A DNA stretch of 64,000 bases from Roseburia intestinalis L1-82 (GTDB taxonomy: Bacteria; Bacillota; Clostridia; Lachnospirales; Lachnospiraceae), in the NCBI RefSeq assembly GCF_900537995.1, contig NZ_LR027880.1, positions 577,001 to 641,000 of the forward strand. The letters run 5' to 3'. How positions within the stretch are numbered: position 1 is the first letter of the stretch; each line of letters opens with the position of its first letter. The notes beneath the pieces are model-generated. The model was not told where the DNA came from. It was given only the letters and a program-made list of their open reading frames with translations, and searched no databases. Position numbers and translations under genes: made by a program. Below, piece after piece: positions 53,334 through 62,752 of the stretch.

Positions 53334-54422
53334 ATGATTTCAAATCAGATACTTCAAAATACGATTGACGGGTTAAAAGGGATTACCCGCATTGATTTAT
53401 GCATTATCGATGTAGAGGGGAAGGTGCTGGCTGCTACATTTCCGGAAGCAGACAAATATATGGAGCCGGCGCTTGCATTTGTGGAATCTCCTGCAGACAG
53501 CCAGGTTGTAAACGGCTATCAGTTTTTTAAGGTGTTTGACGATCATCAGTTAGAATATATCCTGCTTGCCAATGGCGACAGTGATGATGTCTATATGGTG
53601 GGTAAAATTGCCAGTTTCCAGATCCAGAATCTTCTGGTAGCATATAAAGAGAGATTTGATAAAGACAACTTTATCAAGAACCTGCTTTTGGATAACCTGC
53701 TTTTAGTTGATATTTATAACCGTGCAAAGAAGCTGCATATCGATACAGAGGTCAGACGTGTTGTGTTTATCGTGGAGACCAACCGCGACAAAGACGGCAA
53801 TGAACTGGAGCGCATCCGTGGCATTTTCGGTGGAAAGACCAAAGATTTTGTCACAGCAGTGGATGAGAAAAATATCATTGTTGTAAAAGAAGTAGGGGAG
53901 AATGAAGGATACGAGGAGATGAATAAGACCGCAGAGGTCATTGTGAATCTGTTCCGCTCTGATTCGGACAGCGATGTGCATGTGGCATATGGTACGATCG
54001 TCGGAGAGATCAAGGAAGTATCACGTTCTTATAAAGAAGCAAGAATGGCACTTGACGTAGGGAAGATCTTTTTTGAAGAAAAAGATGTCATCGCTTACTC
54101 AACACTTGGAATCGGACGTTTGATTTATCAGCTCCCGATCCCGCTCTGTAAGATGTTTATCAAGGAGATCTTTGACGGGAAATCACCAGATGAGTTCGAT
54201 GAGGAGACACTTACAACGATCAATAAGTTCTTTGAGAACAGTCTGAATGTTTCAGAGACTTCCAGACAGCTTTATATCCACCGTAACACGCTGGTATATC
54301 GTCTGGACAAGCTGCAGAAGGCAACCGGACTTGATCTGCGTGTGTTTGAAGATGCTATTACATTTAAGATCGCACTTATGGTAGTAAAATATATGAAGTA
54401 CATGGAGTCATTGGACTACTAG
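53334..54422 (+). CDS. CdaR/PucR-family transcriptional regulator
   Basis: This 362-residue protein has an N-terminal putative sugar-diacid recognition domain (SNQILQNTIDGLKGITRIDL, MEPALAFVESPADSQ), a central GGDEF-like PucR region and a C-terminal PucR helix-turn-helix (FFENSLNVSETSRQLYIHRN, TLVYRLDKLQKATGLDLR). Such proteins sense diacids or related ligands and activate nearby or distant genes. AAGGAG lies 9 bases before the ATG at 53334. It ends 15 bases before ftsE; a regulatory link is not evident. Confidence 0.88.
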   Translation: MISNQILQNTIDGLKGITRIDLCIIDVEGKVLAATFPEADKYMEPALAFVESPADSQVVNGYQFFKVFDDHQLEYILLANGDSDDVYMVGKIASFQIQNLLVAYKERFDKDNFIKNLLLDNLLLVDIYNRAKKLHIDTEVRRVVFIVETNRDKDGNELERIRGIFGGKTKDFVTAVDEKNIIVVKEVGENEGYEEMNKTAEVIVNLFRSDSDSDVHVAYGTIVGEIKEVSRSYKEARMALDVGKIFFEEKDVIAYSTLGIGRLIYQLPIPLCKMFIKEIFDGKSPDEFDEETLTTINKFFENSLNVSETSRQLYIHRNTLVYRLDKLQKATGLDLRVFEDAITFKIALMVVKYMKYMESLDY

Positions 54423-54437
54423 AAATGGAGAAGCACT

Positions 54438-55196
54438 ATGATTAAGTTAGAACATGTCAGCAAGTCGTACTCCGCGGGAATACCTGCGCTTAATGACGTG
54501 AGTCTTAACATTGAGGAAGGAGAATTTGTATTCATCGTCGGGGACAGTGGTTCTGGAAAATCTACGCTGATCAAGCTTTTGTTGAAGGAACTTGAACCGA
54601 CGGAGGGTACGATCACGATAAACGGTCAGAAATTAAATAAGATCAGGCGAAGACAAACCCCGAAATTCCGTCGTAAGATCGGCGTGGTATTTCAGGATTT
54701 CCGCTTGTTAAAGGACCGCAATATTTACGATAATGTCGCATTTGCCCAAAAGGTCATCGGAGAGTCCACACGTTCCATCAAAAAGAATGTACCACTGATG
54801 CTTTCCATGGTAGGACTGGCAGCAAAGTATCGTTCTTATCCCAAACAGTTATCCGGTGGTGAGCAGCAGAGAGTTGCAATCGCAAGGGCACTGATCAATA
54901 AGCCAAAGATCCTGCTTGCGGATGAGCCGACCGGTAATCTCGATAACAATAATGCCTGGGAGATCATGAAACTGATGGAGGAGATCAATAACAATGGCAC
55001 AACGGTTGTCGTTGTTACACATAACCTTGAAATCGTAAAAGCCATGAACAAACGTGTCATCACCATGCAAAAGGGTGTGATCGTGGATGACAGTGATACA
55101 GCCAGCAGTATTGTGACAGGCGATAATGCCATCAGCCGCAGCCTGACTGAGCGTGATGTATTAAAACGCGAGGGGGACTACGATTATGAGGATTAG
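54438..55196 (+). CDS. ftsE: Cell division ATP-binding protein FtsE
   Basis: This ABC ATPase works with FtsX to control septal peptidoglycan hydrolases. It has Walker A GDSGSGKST, the Q-loop region VVFQDFRLLKDRN typical of FtsE, signature LSGGEQQRVAIARAL and Walker B ILLADEPTGNLD. At 252 residues it carries a C-terminal extension of about 25 residues. It overlaps ftsX by 11 bases. Confidence 0.96.
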   Translation: MIKLEHVSKSYSAGIPALNDVSLNIEEGEFVFIVGDSGSGKSTLIKLLLKELEPTEGTITINGQKLNKIRRRQTPKFRRKIGVVFQDFRLLKDRNIYDNVAFAQKVIGESTRSIKKNVPLMLSMVGLAAKYRSYPKQLSGGEQQRVAIARALINKPKILLADEPTGNLDNNNAWEIMKLMEEINNNGTTVVVVTHNLEIVKAMNKRVITMQKGVIVDDSDTASSIVTGDNAISRSLTERDVLKREGDYDYED

Positions 55197-56094
55197 TACT
55201 TTTTTCTATACGATTAAACAGGGACTTGTCAACATCTGGAAAAATAAAATGTTTTCGCTTGCATCCATAGCGACGATGACGGCCTGTATTTTTCTGTTTG
55301 GTCTGTTCTATTCGATCGTGACCAACTTCCAGGCGATGGTAAAGGATGCGGAATCCGGTGTTGCAGTCACAGTATTTTTTGATGCGGGCATCTCAGAACA
55401 GCGCATTGAGGAAATCGGTGATCTGATCAAGCAGCGTGTTGAGGTATCACATTGCGAATATACATCTGCAGATGAAGCGTGGGAAAGTTTTAAAGATGTT
55501 TATTTTGATGGAAATGAAGATGCTGCTTCAAGTTTTGCAGGCGATAATCCGCTTGCCAATTCAGCAAGCTATTCCATTTATATGAATGATATATCAATGC
55601 AGAGTACGCTGGTAACTTATTTAGAGTCTATAGATGGAATCCGTTCAGTAAAGCAGTCGGAGATGGTTGCGCACACACTGACCGATTTTAACAGTCTGAT
55701 CGGTTATATTTCCGCGGGTATCATTCTGATCCTGCTCGGTGTTGCGGTCTTCCTGATCAGCAATACGATTACAGTCGGTATTTCCGTGCGCCGTGAAGAG
55801 ATCGGTATCATGAAACTGATCGGTGCGACAGATTATTTTGTCCGGGCACCGTTTGTTGTTGAGGGAATTGTGATCGGACTGATCGGAGCGGCGATCCCGC
55901 TTGGCATTTTGTATGTTTTATATGAGAAGATCATATTATATATTGGAGATAAGTTTAAATTTATCAGCAATATGATTCAGTTTTTAAGTGTGGACCAGGT
56001 ATTCCACACATTGGTTCCTGTGGCACTGTTACTTGGTGTTGGTATTGGATTTATCGGAAGCCGGATTACGATCCGCAAACATTTAAAGGTATGA
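55186..56094 (+). CDS. ftsX: Cell division protein FtsX
   Basis: This membrane partner of FtsE has 302 residues: a cytoplasmic N terminus (FFYTIKQGLVNIWKNKMFSL), TM1 (about 23-43), an extracellular domain with EQRIEEIGDLIKQ, and three further TMs in the C-terminal half including the conserved VRREEIGIMKLIGATDYFVR loop. It activates an extracellular coiled-coil hydrolase, here very likely the next gene, with which it overlaps by 4 bases. Confidence 0.96.
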   Translation: MRISTFFYTIKQGLVNIWKNKMFSLASIATMTACIFLFGLFYSIVTNFQAMVKDAESGVAVTVFFDAGISEQRIEEIGDLIKQRVEVSHCEYTSADEAWESFKDVYFDGNEDAASSFAGDNPLANSASYSIYMNDISMQSTLVTYLESIDGIRSVKQSEMVAHTLTDFNSLIGYISAGIILILLGVAVFLISNTITVGISVRREEIGIMKLIGATDYFVRAPFVVEGIVIGLIGAAIPLGILYVLYEKIILYIGDKFKFISNMIQFLSVDQVFHTLVPVALLLGVGIGFIGSRITIRKHLKV

Positions 56095-57356
56095 TAATTA
56101 ATAAAAGGCAATGGATACACAGGATAACGGCGGTATTGCTTATTGTGATGACCGGCATGGCTGCCACAGTGCAGATGACGTCAGCAGCAGAAAACAGCAG
56201 CGCAAAGAAAAGTGAAAATACATCCACTTCTTTAAAAGAGGCACAGCAGGAAAAAGCGGCTTTGGAAAAAGCTCTGGAAAAGGCAAAACAGACGATAAAC
56301 GAGCTAAAAGAGTCCAAGGGAGATGTGCAGGCAAAAGTAAATGATCTGAATACGCAGCTCATGAATATTTCGAGCCGGATCACAGCTTTAGAAAACCAGC
56401 TTGCACAGAAAAATCAGGAGCTGACAGAGAAGAAGGATCAGATCGAGGACACAAAAGACCAGCTTGAAGATGCAAAAAAGCAGGAAGAGCAGCAGTATAC
56501 GGACATGAAAGTGCGCATACAGTTTATGTATGAGAATGCACAGGAGTCTTACTTTGAGGCACTTTTTGATTCGGAAAGTTTTTCGGATTTTTTAAATTCT
56601 GCTGAGTATATCATACAGATCCAGGAATATGACCGGAAAAAGCTAAAGGAATATCAGGAGACGGTTGCCTATATTGACGGCGTGGAACAGCAGTTAGAAG
56701 AAGACTATGCCACGTTAGAGGAAATGAAAAAAGAAGTGGAGCAGGAGAAAGCCTCTGTGGAGCAGGAAAAGGCTTCAGTTGCAGCGCTTATGAAGCAGCG
56801 GGAGACGGAACTTGCCGGAATTGAGGGAAACATTGATTCTGCACAGAGCGACGCGGATTATTATGCTGCGGAGATTCAGGCGCAGGAGGAGATCATTGCC
56901 GAGATCAGGCGCATTGAGGCAGAGAAGGCTGCTGCCGGTAAACAGGATAACCATTATACCGGAGGTGTGTTTACCTGGCCGTGTCCGAGCAGTACGCGTG
57001 TGACCAGTGATTATGGAACGCGTGTGTCGCCGATGGGAGGCGCTTCTTCCAATCATAAAGGAATTGACATCGGTGCGTCCGGAGGCGCTGCGATCGTGGC
57101 TGCGGCGGATGGAACGGTTACGACTGCGGCTTACAGCAGTGCTGCCGGTAACTATGTGATGATCGATCATGGCGGCGGATTGTATACCGTATATATGCAT
57201 GCATCTGCACTTCTTGTTTCGCCTGGACAGACGGTTTCAGCAGGACAGACGATCGCACAGGTCGGAAGTACCGGTATTTCTACTGGAAATCATTTACACT
57301 TTGGTGTATCATTAAACGGAAGCTATGTCAGCCCGTGGAGTTATCTGGGCAGATGA
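56091..57356 (+). CDS. EnvC/PcsB-like coiled-coil M23 peptidase
   Basis: This secreted FtsEX-activated murein hydrolase has 421 residues. Signal peptide is about residues 1-35 (ITAVLLIVMTGMAATVQM). Two long coiled-coil stretches (about 45-125 and 185-285, rich in EKALEKAKQTINELKE-type heptads) precede a C-terminal M23/LytM domain with SSNHKGIDIGASGGAAIVA, MIDHGGGLYTVYMH and GNHLHFGVS: the zinc ligands are all present, so the enzyme should be active. It is directly coupled to ftsX. Confidence 0.94.
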   Translation: MIINKRQWIHRITAVLLIVMTGMAATVQMTSAAENSSAKKSENTSTSLKEAQQEKAALEKALEKAKQTINELKESKGDVQAKVNDLNTQLMNISSRITALENQLAQKNQELTEKKDQIEDTKDQLEDAKKQEEQQYTDMKVRIQFMYENAQESYFEALFDSESFSDFLNSAEYIIQIQEYDRKKLKEYQETVAYIDGVEQQLEEDYATLEEMKKEVEQEKASVEQEKASVAALMKQRETELAGIEGNIDSAQSDADYYAAEIQAQEEIIAEIRRIEAEKAAAGKQDNHYTGGVFTWPCPSSTRVTSDYGTRVSPMGGASSNHKGIDIGASGGAAIVAAADGTVTTAAYSSAAGNYVMIDHGGGLYTVYMHASALLVSPGQTVSAGQTIAQVGSTGISTGNHLHFGVSLNGSYVSPWSYLGR

Positions 57357-57370
57357 TGCGGATGTTTTTG

Positions 57371-57400
57371 GGACTGCCGCAATGCGCGGTGGTCCTTTTT
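57371..57400 (+). terminator. Terminator after the ftsEX-hydrolase operon
   Basis: GGACTGCCGC pairs with GCGGTGGTCC (two G·U) around AATGC, followed by five T. Confidence 0.85.
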
Positions 57401-57553
57401 AAATTGGTTGGATTTGTGTAGTAGGACAGCGAATTTTCACATATGAATGATATGATAAGTAATGTGGAGTGTAGTATAAAAGGCAATATAAAATAAAAAT
57501 GTGGCTGGTCACACAACAGGTGGGAATAGCGGTGTAAAACGGCAGCAAAAACG

Positions 57554-57581
57554 GCAGCATAAAAACAGCGCAGGAATGGAG
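57554..57581 (+). promoter_or_regulatory. Repeated leader block B upstream of ctpA
   Basis: GCAGCATAAAAACAGCGCAGGAATGGAG repeats, nearly base for base, the blocks at 23154-23181 and 23243-23268 (quoted here as one block: GCATAAAAACAGCGC then AGGAATGGAG). In each case its GGAG serves or could serve as a ribosome site. Confidence 0.55.
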
Positions 57582-57588
57582 ACAGAAT

Positions 57589-58884
57589 ATGGAAAATAAA
57601 AATGAGCAGCAGGTTTCGGAGATTATGCCAGAGCCAATCGAAGAACCGAAGAAAAGCAAAAAAGGACAGATGGCAAAAGGTGTGGCCTGCGGTATTGCAG
57701 GAACGATTTTAGTTGGATTTGTCGCACTGAACGTGGTCACTAAAATAACGGGAACGAAAATTTACATAACGAATGCAACCGCTAAGACAGATTCAATACT
57801 GGATACAAAAACAGTTCAGAAGATCAATGAACTGAAGGCATACACGGATATGTATTATTATGATAATGTGGATGATACCGAATTAAAAGATGGACTGTAT
57901 GAAGGGATGATCAGCGGGCTTGGAGATAAATATTCCGTCTATTATAATGAGGAAGATTACAAACAGATGCAGGTGAGCACTACCGGACAGTATTACGGAA
58001 TTGGTGCAGGCCTCAGACAGGATCCGGATACCATGGTGGTATCCATTTCAAAAATATATGAGGGAACACCTTCCGATGAAGCCGGACTGCTTGCAGATGA
58101 CGTGATCACTTCGGTCGACGGAACAGATGCGACCAGCATGGAAGTGACAGAGCTGGTAAAACTGATCCGTGGCGAGGAGGGAACATCGGTACATTTGGAG
58201 GTATATCGTCCTTCAACCGGGGAAAATCTGTCCTTTGACGTGGAGCGCAAAAATGTGACACTGCCGAGCGTATCTTCCCAGATGCTTGGTGATAACATCG
58301 GTTATATTCATATCGATTCTTTTGAAACAGAAACAGCAGACCAGTTTGAAAAAGCTGTGGCAGAATTAGATAGCGAGGGGATGAAAGCGCTTGTTCTGGA
58401 TGTGCGCTATAACGGCGGCGGACTTGTTACCGCTGTTGTACAGATTTTAGATGATATTCTTCCTGAGGGTACGGTTGTGTATACAGAGGATAAAAATGGT
58501 CACCGTGAGACTTATACATCAAGCGGGGATACTTACATGGAGTATCCTCTGGCGGTTCTTATCAATGAGGACAGTGCAAGTGCATCCGAGATTTTAGCCG
58601 GAGCAATCAAGGACTATGAATATGGAACACTGATCGGAACGACAACATTCGGAAAAGGAATTGTTCAGACCATCTTCCCGCTTGAGGACGGAGATGCGGT
58701 GAAACTTACCACAGCAAAATATTTTACACCGAATGGAAATTATATCCATGGAGTCGGAATTGATCCGGATATTGAACTTGAATATGAATATCTCAATCCG
58801 GATGGAACAGAATATGATGTGAAATATGACAACCAGATCCAGAAAGCAGTGGAAGTACTCACGGAGGAATTAAGCGGAAAATGA
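57589..58884 (+). CDS. ctpA: S41 family C-terminal processing peptidase
   Basis: This membrane-anchored serine protease has 431 residues: a basic cytoplasmic start, one TM (about 27-48), a PDZ domain (YYGIGAGLRQDPDTM to DVITSVDGTDA) and an S41 domain with DVRYNGGG, catalytic Ser in NEDSASASEI and Lys in GTTTFGKGIVQT. The GGAG in repeated leader block B is 7-8 bases before the ATG. It overlaps the VanZ-like gene by 4 bases. Confidence 0.94.
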   Translation: MENKNEQQVSEIMPEPIEEPKKSKKGQMAKGVACGIAGTILVGFVALNVVTKITGTKIYITNATAKTDSILDTKTVQKINELKAYTDMYYYDNVDDTELKDGLYEGMISGLGDKYSVYYNEEDYKQMQVSTTGQYYGIGAGLRQDPDTMVVSISKIYEGTPSDEAGLLADDVITSVDGTDATSMEVTELVKLIRGEEGTSVHLEVYRPSTGENLSFDVERKNVTLPSVSSQMLGDNIGYIHIDSFETETADQFEKAVAELDSEGMKALVLDVRYNGGGLVTAVVQILDDILPEGTVVYTEDKNGHRETYTSSGDTYMEYPLAVLINEDSASASEILAGAIKDYEYGTLIGTTTFGKGIVQTIFPLEDGDAVKLTTAKYFTPNGNYIHGVGIDPDIELEYEYLNPDGTEYDVKYDNQIQKAVEVLTEELSGK

Positions 58885-59381
58885 ATAAAACAGTAATGCG
58901 GCTGATTCTGGGAATCATGCTGGCAGGCTGGATGATCATCATATTTTGGTTTTCCAATCAGCCGGCGACGGAATCTTCCGAGATCAGCGGTACGATCTCT
59001 TACCGTCTGGTCGAAGATACAGATGAAATTTTTAACTGGGGACTGACGACAGACCAGATTGGAAATATTGCAGGAAACATTGAGTATCCCATCCGGAAAG
59101 CTGCACATATGACAGAATATGCGATTTTAGGATGGCTTGCATTTGCATTTTCAGGAACATTTGAAATGAGACAGAAAGTGCATTATATCGCGGCACTTGG
59201 ATTTGCCTTTTGCTATGCATCGACAGATGAGTTTCATCAGCTGTTTATCCCGGGGCGTTCCGGACAGTTTACGGATGTCTGCATTGATACGGCAGGAGCC
59301 GCGATCGGTCTTTTACTGCTTGCGATTCTCTTAAAAATAGGGAGAAGGCATTGCGCAAAAAGCGCGCATACTTTACAATAG
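58881..59381 (+). CDS. VanZ family membrane protein
   Basis: This 166-residue protein has four or five TM segments. VanZ-like signatures are IIFWFSNQPATESSEIS, RKAAHMTEYAILGWLAFAF, YASTDEFHQLFIPGRSGQFT and DVCIDTAGAAIG. VanZ confers teicoplanin tolerance in enterococci, but most family members are chromosomal proteins of unknown role. It is translationally coupled to ctpA. Confidence 0.92.
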   Translation: MNKTVMRLILGIMLAGWMIIIFWFSNQPATESSEISGTISYRLVEDTDEIFNWGLTTDQIGNIAGNIEYPIRKAAHMTEYAILGWLAFAFSGTFEMRQKVHYIAALGFAFCYASTDEFHQLFIPGRSGQFTDVCIDTAGAAIGLLLLAILLKIGRRHCAKSAHTLQ

Positions 59382-59415
59382 AAACAAATCTTAAATATCA
59401 GAAAGAGGTGATACT

Positions 59416-60553
59416 GTGGTAGAACTTGATCAATTTAAAGTGACCCTGAACACATACAGGGAACCGCTGCAGGAAGTGAGGGATTCACTTTGACCTGGCT
59501 AATAAAGAGCAGCGGATCCAGGAATTAGAAAGGGAAATGGAGGCCCCAAATTTTTGGGATGATCCGGTCGTTTCCCAGAAAAAAATGAAAGAATTAAAGA
59601 GCATGAAGGATGATGTCGCAACTTATGCATCCTTAAAGACAGAATTTGAGGATATTGAGACATTGATCGAGATGGGATATGAGGAAAATGATGCTTCCCT
59701 GATCCCGGAGATCCAGGAAATGCTCGATGAATTTACGAAGACCTATGAGGGTATCCGTATCAAGACTTTGTTATCCGGGGAATATGATTCGGATGGTGCG
59801 ATCGTCTCACTGCATGCAGGAGCCGGAGGCACGGAGTCCTGTGACTGGGCGGCAATGCTTTACCGCATGTATACAAGATGGGCATCGGACAAAGGATTTT
59901 CTGTGGAGGTTTTAGATTCCCTTGACGGGGAGGAAGCCGGTATTAAATCCATCACATTCCAGATCAATGGAGAAAATGCATACGGTTATATGAAATCCGA
60001 AAAGGGTGTACACCGTCTGGTGCGAATTTCACCGTTTAACGCGGCGGGTAAGCGTCAGACTTCGTTTGTATCCTGCGATGTCATGCCGGATATCGAGGAA
60101 GATCTTGACGTTGAGATCAATGAGGACGATCTGCGGATCGATACCTACCGTTCAAGTGGTGCCGGTGGACAGCATATCAATAAGACATCTTCCGCAATCC
60201 GTATTACGCATATTCCGACCGGAATCGTGGTACAGTGCCAGAATGAGCGTTCCCAGTTCCAGAACAAGGATAAGGCAATGCAGATGTTGAAGGCAAAACT
60301 GTATTTGTTAAAGCAGCAGGAAAATGCGGAAAAAGCTGCAGATATCCGTGGAGAGGTAACGGAGATCGGTTGGGGTAACCAGATCCGTTCTTATGTTATG
60401 CAGCCATATACGATGGTAAAAGATCACAGAACCGGTGTAGAAACCGGAAATGTAGACAGCGTCATGGATGGAAAGATTGATATTTTTATCAATGGTTACC
60501 TGAAATGGCTTTCACTTGGATGCCCGAAGGGACTTGGAGGAGACGATGAGTAA
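59416..60553 (+). CDS. prfB: Peptide chain release factor 2 with programmed +1 frameshift
   Basis: RF2 terminates at UAA and UGA. Translation starts at GTG 59416 (AAAGAGGTG upstream) and reads 25 codons to CTT TGA at 59488-59493; skipping T59491 gives GAC and an open frame to 60553, for about 378 residues. An SD-like GAGGG stands just before CTT, as in E. coli prfB, so the gene is autoregulated by RF2 level. Key motifs are VRISPFNAAGKRQTSF (the SPF stop-codon tripeptide) and GAGGQHINKTSSAIR with the GGQ loop. The uninterrupted ORF starting at 59537 is internal. Confidence 0.96.
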
Positions 60554-61331
60554 GGGAACGGTCACGCTCCTTGTGATTGTCTTTGTTGTCTGCATATCCT
60601 GTGGCGCGGGATATGCGGCATACCGGATCGTGCGGGAAAAACTGCGTAGATTGTCCCGCATGGCGTTTGGCACAGATTCCATCACAGAGGGATTAGAACA
60701 ACAGGCAAAAGAGCTTGCGGTAACACCGAAATCCGTTTCTGCGATGACACGGATTTTTCTGCCGCAGATCCAGAGGGATTTTCCTGATTTTCATATCGAA
60801 CAGTTTAAGGATAAAGTGGAAAATGCACTCATGCTGGCATTGCAGGCAATCTCTGCCGCAGATGCCGGCATTTTTGAAAGACAGATAAAAGATGGCGTTT
60901 CGGAAGAATTTTTAGCGCAGATCAAAAACAGAATCCGTGAAAATGAGACGGAGGCAGTCACAGAGCACTACGAACAGATACAGATTCATCAGACAGAGAT
61001 TGCCAATTATGAGAAAAAGCAGGGTACCTGTATGATTACATTCCAGAGTGCAGTCGGGTATCTGCATTACTGTGAAAAAGCGGGAAAAGTCTTAAGCGGC
61101 AGTAAAGAGCTGACGGAACAGACCAGATATAATGTACAGCTTATGTATATTCAGAATGAAAAACTTGCAGGAATGGACAATGCAGTCGGAACTACCTGCC
61201 CGAACTGCGGTGCGCCGATCACAAATCTCGGCGCAGCTTACTGTGAGTACTGTGGTTCGGCGGTGACGCTTTTGAACCTGAAAGTATGGACATTACATAG
61301 TTTTGATGAGACGGACTATCATCATTCATAA
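60546..61331 (+). CDS. Membrane-anchored protein with C-terminal zinc ribbon
   Basis: This 261-residue protein starts with a TM segment (about 5-26, VTLLVIVFVVCISCGAGYAA), followed by a Tim44-like soluble domain (FLPQIQRDFPDFHIEQFKDK, ENALMLALQAISA) and a zinc ribbon (CPNCGAPITNLGAAYCEYCG). GGAGGA precedes the ATG, which overlaps the prfB stop. It is followed by two more zinc-ribbon genes, so the three may act together at the membrane. Function unknown. Confidence 0.82.
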   Translation: MSKGTVTLLVIVFVVCISCGAGYAAYRIVREKLRRLSRMAFGTDSITEGLEQQAKELAVTPKSVSAMTRIFLPQIQRDFPDFHIEQFKDKVENALMLALQAISAADAGIFERQIKDGVSEEFLAQIKNRIRENETEAVTEHYEQIQIHQTEIANYEKKQGTCMITFQSAVGYLHYCEKAGKVLSGSKELTEQTRYNVQLMYIQNEKLAGMDNAVGTTCPNCGAPITNLGAAYCEYCGSAVTLLNLKVWTLHSFDETDYHHS

Positions 61332-61341
61332 CAAATGGTGG

Positions 61342-61414
61342 AAAACAATGGAGGAAAATCCTCTGCTTCTGCAAAGGCAGTCGCATTTTGCTCCGCAAAA
61401 CAAGGAGGATTAAT
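61342..61414 (+). promoter_or_regulatory. Repeated leader element A, copy 2 (SPFH gene)
   Basis: Layout matches copy 1 at 28010-28087: GAGGA (61351-61355)/TCCTC (61359-61363), CTGC-AAAG-GCAG, TTTTGC-TCC-GCAAAA and AATCCTC (61357-61363)/GAGGATT (61405-61411) over the ribosome site. The pairs TTTTTC/GAAAAA in copy 1 and TTTTGC/GCAAAA here differ by compensatory changes. Confidence 0.65.
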
Positions 61415-61415
61415 T

Positions 61416-62750
61416 ATGGGAATTATCAGAGCAATTACGCAGGCGATCGGCGGAGGTCTTGCCGATCAGTGGTTAGAAGTTTACGAAGCAGATGACATGG
61501 GGGACAACACTGTCTTTACGAGCGGTGTGCTGATCCGAAAAGGACAGAACCGGAAGGGAACGCCGGATACGGTCAGCAACGGTTCGATCATTCATGTGTA
61601 TGACAATCAGTTCATGATGCTCGTAGACGGTGGAAAGATCGTAGATTACACGGCAGAGCCGGGATATTATAAAGTGGATAATTCATCCATGCCATCCATG
61701 TTCAACGGTGAATTTGGAGAATCTTTAAAAGAAACATTCAATCGTTTCAAATTCGGCGGACAGACGCCGACGATGCAGAAGGTATTTTTTATCAATCTGC
61801 AGGAGATCAAAGGAATCAAATTCGGTACCAGAAATCCGATCAATTATTTTGATAATTTTTATAACGCAGAATTGTTTTTGCGTGCACATGGAACTTATTC
61901 CATCAAAGTCACCAATCCGCTGCAGTTCTATGCGGAAGCCATCCCGAAAAATCAGGATCATGTGGAGATCTCATCCATCAATGAACAGTATCTGTCCGAG
62001 TTTTTAGAGGCACTGCAGGCATCCATCAACCAGATGTCAGCGGACGGAACCAGAATTTCCTATGTGACTTCAAAAGCAAGAGAACTTGGAAAGTATATGG
62101 CGAATACACTCGATGAAGAGTGGAACCAGATGCGCGGTATGGAGATCCAGAGTGTCGGTATTGCGAGCGTATCTTATGATGAGGAGTCCCAGAAACTCAT
62201 CAACATGAGAAATGAGGGCGCAATGCTCGGTGGTGACTTCAATGTAATGCGCGGTATGGCAGTCAAAAATCTGACCGAGGGTGTGCGTGATGCAGGAAGC
62301 AATGCAGCAGGAGCCATGAACGGGTTTATGGGAGTCGGCATGGGCATGAATGCGATGAACCAGACGTTGTCAGGACTTGGCGCACTTCAGACACCGCAGG
62401 ATCAGCAGGGGCAGATGTATGGAAATGCAGCACAGAGCCAGATGGCAGGAGGCATGAATCAGGGGCAGAATGCGGGAGCCATGAACCAGAGCCAGCCAAA
62501 TCCGGCAGGCAGTGCAGCGGGCACATGGACCTGTGAGTGCGGCCGCACCAACACGGGAAAATTCTGTAGTGAATGTGGAAAACCAGCGCCTGCACCAAAG
62601 AATGAGTGGACATGTGAATGCGGCCATGTCAATACAGGAAAATTCTGCAGTGAGTGTGGAAAACCGGCACCGGCAGCAGAGTGGACGTGTGAATGTGGTC
62701 AGGTCAACAAAGGAAAATTCTGCAGTAACTGTGGAAAAGCGAGGGACTAA
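61416..62750 (+). CDS. SPFH-domain protein with three C-terminal zinc ribbons
   Basis: This 444-residue protein of the YdjI/virion-core-like SPFH family has MGIIRAITQAIGGGLADQWL at the start, an SPFH domain (about 30-290) and a Gly/Met/Gln-rich linker (about 290-365). Three tandem zinc ribbons follow, each of the form WTCECG-x-x-N-x-GKFCS-x-CGK. AGGAGG lies 7 bases before the ATG at 61416; the longer frame from 61335 is only the translated leader element. Bacillus YdjI acts with YdjH-type partners at membranes; the neighbouring genes suggest the same. Confidence 0.85.
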   Translation: MGIIRAITQAIGGGLADQWLEVYEADDMGDNTVFTSGVLIRKGQNRKGTPDTVSNGSIIHVYDNQFMMLVDGGKIVDYTAEPGYYKVDNSSMPSMFNGEFGESLKETFNRFKFGGQTPTMQKVFFINLQEIKGIKFGTRNPINYFDNFYNAELFLRAHGTYSIKVTNPLQFYAEAIPKNQDHVEISSINEQYLSEFLEALQASINQMSADGTRISYVTSKARELGKYMANTLDEEWNQMRGMEIQSVGIASVSYDEESQKLINMRNEGAMLGGDFNVMRGMAVKNLTEGVRDAGSNAAGAMNGFMGVGMGMNAMNQTLSGLGALQTPQDQQGQMYGNAAQSQMAGGMNQGQNAGAMNQSQPNPAGSAAGTWTCECGRTNTGKFCSECGKPAPAPKNEWTCECGHVNTGKFCSECGKPAPAAEWTCECGQVNKGKFCSNCGKARD

Positions 62751-62752
62751 TT

